Positions 23,347 through 24,781 of a stretch of 24,781 bases of DNA are shown here, one piece after another. How positions within the stretch are numbered: position 1 is the first letter of the stretch; each line of letters begins with the position of its first letter. The DNA lies in NCBI GenBank assembly GCA_963789885.1, contig CAWBNB010000059.1, positions 1-24,781 of the forward strand, given 5' to 3'. The notes beneath the pieces were generated by a model. That model was not told the DNA's origin. It made no database searches and worked only from the letters and a program-made list of their open reading frames with translations. The translations under genes were made by a program, and so were the position numbers. The DNA comes from DATEDA01 sp963789885 (GTDB lineage Bacteria; Pseudomonadota; Gammaproteobacteria; Burkholderiales; SG8-39).

Positions 23347-24643
23347 AGATCTCGCAGACGCCCGGCTGCCGCTGGCCCTTGAGTGCGACGAGGTCGGCGT
23401 AGACGTACAGGATGTTGTGCGTCTTGTGCCATTCGGTGGGGAACGTCTGCCAGATGCGCGCTCCCTGGAAGCGGCACCGGACGCCCGGCACGTACTTCGC
23501 CTGTTCCGCACGGGTGTAATACCAGAAGGAGTTCGGATTCCAGAACGAAACGTGCGTGGGGTCCTGGAAGGCGCCACGCCCGTCCGTCGACGGCGTGCGT
23601 GACACGAGCCAGCCGCCCGGCGCAAGCACGCGATAGATCTCGTTCATCAGGCCGACGACACATTTCGGCGACTTGCCGTCGGCGCCGTGATCGCAGGTCG
23701 AATCGCGGCACGTGGGCACGTGCTCCAGAAAATCGTACGCGCGAATGCAGGCGGCCGAGCTGTCGGGCAACGGCAGGCCATAACGAATGTCGCAGACGAT
23801 GTCCGCGTTGCGGAGGTCCACGCTCTTGTACCCGGCCGGGCAGCCCGTCGCTCCACCGAGATCGAGCATCGGAAGGCCGCTGCGCTTCGCCCATTCGGCG
23901 ATGAGATCGTAGACGTAGCGGTTCGAGACCTCCTGCTGCTTCTGCTGGATTTCGGCGTTGCGCTGCAGATACGTGTTCTGACCGTCCGGAAGCAGCCGGT
24001 AGAGATAAAGGCACTCCGGGATGTAGTGGAACTTGGCGCCGGTGAGATAGGTGCGACAGACGAGGTCGTGATCGTCGGTGACCCCGAGCGTGGAATCGTG
24101 CCCTCCGGCGCGTTGGTACGCTGCGCGGCTCCAGACCCGGACGTGATTCGGCGCGAAGAAGATGAGATGCAGGGCACTCGCGTCCGCCGGAAAGGCGCGC
24201 AGCGCCGTGTAACTGCGGCCGTTGGAGACGAACGGGTAAGACTGCCATCCGTACGCTTTGTCGTAGACCTCGCACGTCCCGTCGGCTCGGAAATTCGCGA
24301 AGTCGGAGTACAGGAATTCGGCGCCGGTCGCGTCGATCGCCGCGCTGACCTTCGCGAGCGCGTCAGGGGTGAGCAGGTCGTCATGATCGAGCTCGACCAG
24401 GTAGTCCCCGGCGCATTGCTCGCAGGCGAAACGCTTCAGCGCGCCAATGCCCAGACGCGAAACCCAGTCGGGCGCGGGCATGATGCGCACTCTGGCGTCA
24501 GCCCGTATCCGGTCGGGTATGGCGGCGCCCCCGTTTGGGACGAGCATCCATTCCCAATCGCGATGGGACTGGGCGAGCAGCGACTCGAAGGCCTCGTTGA
24601 TGAAGGCGGGACGGTGGGTCGGCGTGAAGATGCTGAATCGCAT
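23345..24643 (-). CDS. GT2 glycosyltransferase fused to a SAM-dependent methyltransferase
   Basis: 432 residues in one unbroken frame. The N-terminal ~230 residues are a family 2 GT-A glycosyltransferase. It begins FSIFTPTHRPAFINEAFESLL, has a DxD-like ELDHDDLLTPDAL near residue 95, and a later GVTDDHDLVCR (catalytic-base region) near 195. From about 265 a class I methyltransferase-like part follows (LPMLDLGGATG, VDLRNADIVCDI, LPLPDSS, YDFLEHVP, LMNEIYRVLAPGGWLV). The motif I Gly-rich loop is atypical, so methyl transfer is probable rather than certain. Likely acceptors are surface glycans. It is convergent with the collagen-like gene, which makes glycosylation of that protein an attractive but unproven idea. 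Confidence 0.85.
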   Translation of the reverse strand: MRFSIFTPTHRPAFINEAFESLLAQSHRDWEWMLVPNGGAAIPDRIRADARVRIMPAPDWVSRLGIGALKRFACEQCAGDYLVELDHDDLLTPDALAKVSAAIDATGAEFLYSDFANFRADGTCEVYDKAYGWQSYPFVSNGRSYTALRAFPADASALHLIFFAPNHVRVWSRAAYQRAGGHDSTLGVTDDHDLVCRTYLTGAKFHYIPECLYLYRLLPDGQNTYLQRNAEIQQKQQEVSNRYVYDLIAEWAKRSGLPMLDLGGATGCPAGYKSVDLRNADIVCDIRYGLPLPDSSAACIRAYDFLEHVPTCRDSTCDHGADGKSPKCVVGLMNEIYRVLAPGGWLVSRTPSTDGRGAFQDPTHVSFWNPNSFWYYTRAEQAKYVPGVRCRFQGARIWQTFPTEWHKTHNILYVYADLVALKGQRQPGVCEI

Positions 24644-24674
24644 GGGAGCGGGAGTCGGTCAGGTCGGTCGAAGA

Positions 24675-24781
24675 TCAGGCCATCACCACGACGGCTCGCG
24701 CTCGGGCGTCGCGCGACCCCATGAAGCTCGTCCGGAACGTGATGATCGGCCGATTGAAGACGACGAGGGTGCCCTCCTTGA
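24675..24781 (-). CDS. 3' end of an unidentified protein gene (partial)
   Basis: The last ~35 codons of a minus-strand frame that enters from beyond the window and stops at 24675-24677. The visible end has a beta-strand-like pattern (GTLVVFNRPIITFRT, then ARAVVVMA). The pattern is reminiscent of the last strands of a cupin or 2-oxoglutarate dioxygenase barrel, but too little is visible to assign it. It ends 31 bases before the GT2-methyltransferase start, so the two are probably in one operon. Confidence 0.5.
   Translation of the reverse strand, partial: KEGTLVVFNRPIITFRTSFMGSRDARARAVVVMA

Overview
The window is high-GC DNA (roughly two thirds G+C by eye) and reads as a chromosomal segment of a betaproteobacterium. 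The evidence is the set of neighbourhoods: pilGHIJ twitching chemosensory genes, ppx and ppk1-sixA polyphosphate genes, the yicC-gmk-rpoZ-spoT run, a long two-ACT-domain ilvA, and an IPTL-CTERM surface protein. No rRNA, tRNA, CRISPR array or transposase gene is seen. The species cannot be told from this sequence.

Layout. 1-2783 (minus): pilG, pilH, pilI and the 5' part of pilJ, whose 3' end lies outside the window. 3079-6185: divergent ilvA (minus) and ppx (plus), separated by 110 bases that hold two mirrored TGnTACGCT extended -10 motifs. 6238-7374: a YqeB/EF2563-like gene (minus) with a strongly structured leader that ends in an intrinsic terminator just before the start codon. 7375-9280 (plus): a calcineurin-type phosphoesterase and a GT4 glycosyltransferase resembling the PlcP-Agt lipid-remodelling pair. 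Both reading frames are broken by small indels. Pho-box-like half-sites lie upstream. 9311-12400 (minus): a DUF3562-type small protein, sixA and ppk1. 12542-15195 (minus): dnaQ, a PP2C phosphatase and a Ser/Thr kinase. 15354-19382 (plus): yicC, gmk, rpoZ and the RelA/SpoT homologue, with an 82-bp palindromic element wedged between yicC and gmk. 19647-23313 (plus): an IPTL-CTERM secreted protein followed by a large collagen-like repeat protein. 23345-24781 (minus): a GT2-methyltransferase fusion and the last codons of another gene.

How the genes fit together. Three themes recur. (1) Phosphate and stress: Ppk1 makes polyphosphate, Ppx degrades it, the Rsh enzyme makes and degrades (p)ppGpp, and the PlcP/Agt-like pair would replace phospholipids with glycolipids when phosphate is short. 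(2) Signalling: the PilGHIJ system, an isolated kinase/PP2C pair, and a SixA-type phosphohistidine phosphatase. (3) Cell surface: the IPTL-CTERM protein, the collagen-like filament and the convergent GT2-methyltransferase could form a surface-structure module; this is inference from proximity.

Sequence quality matters. I infer eight single-base indels (three in the plcP/agt pair, five in the collagen-like gene). In each gene, correcting them restores conserved or periodic sequence and one continuous frame. The collagen-like gene contains its own control: a duplicated unit offset by 362 rather than 363 bases. This pattern fits uncorrected sequencing errors better than decay, but mutation cannot be excluded from the sequence alone.
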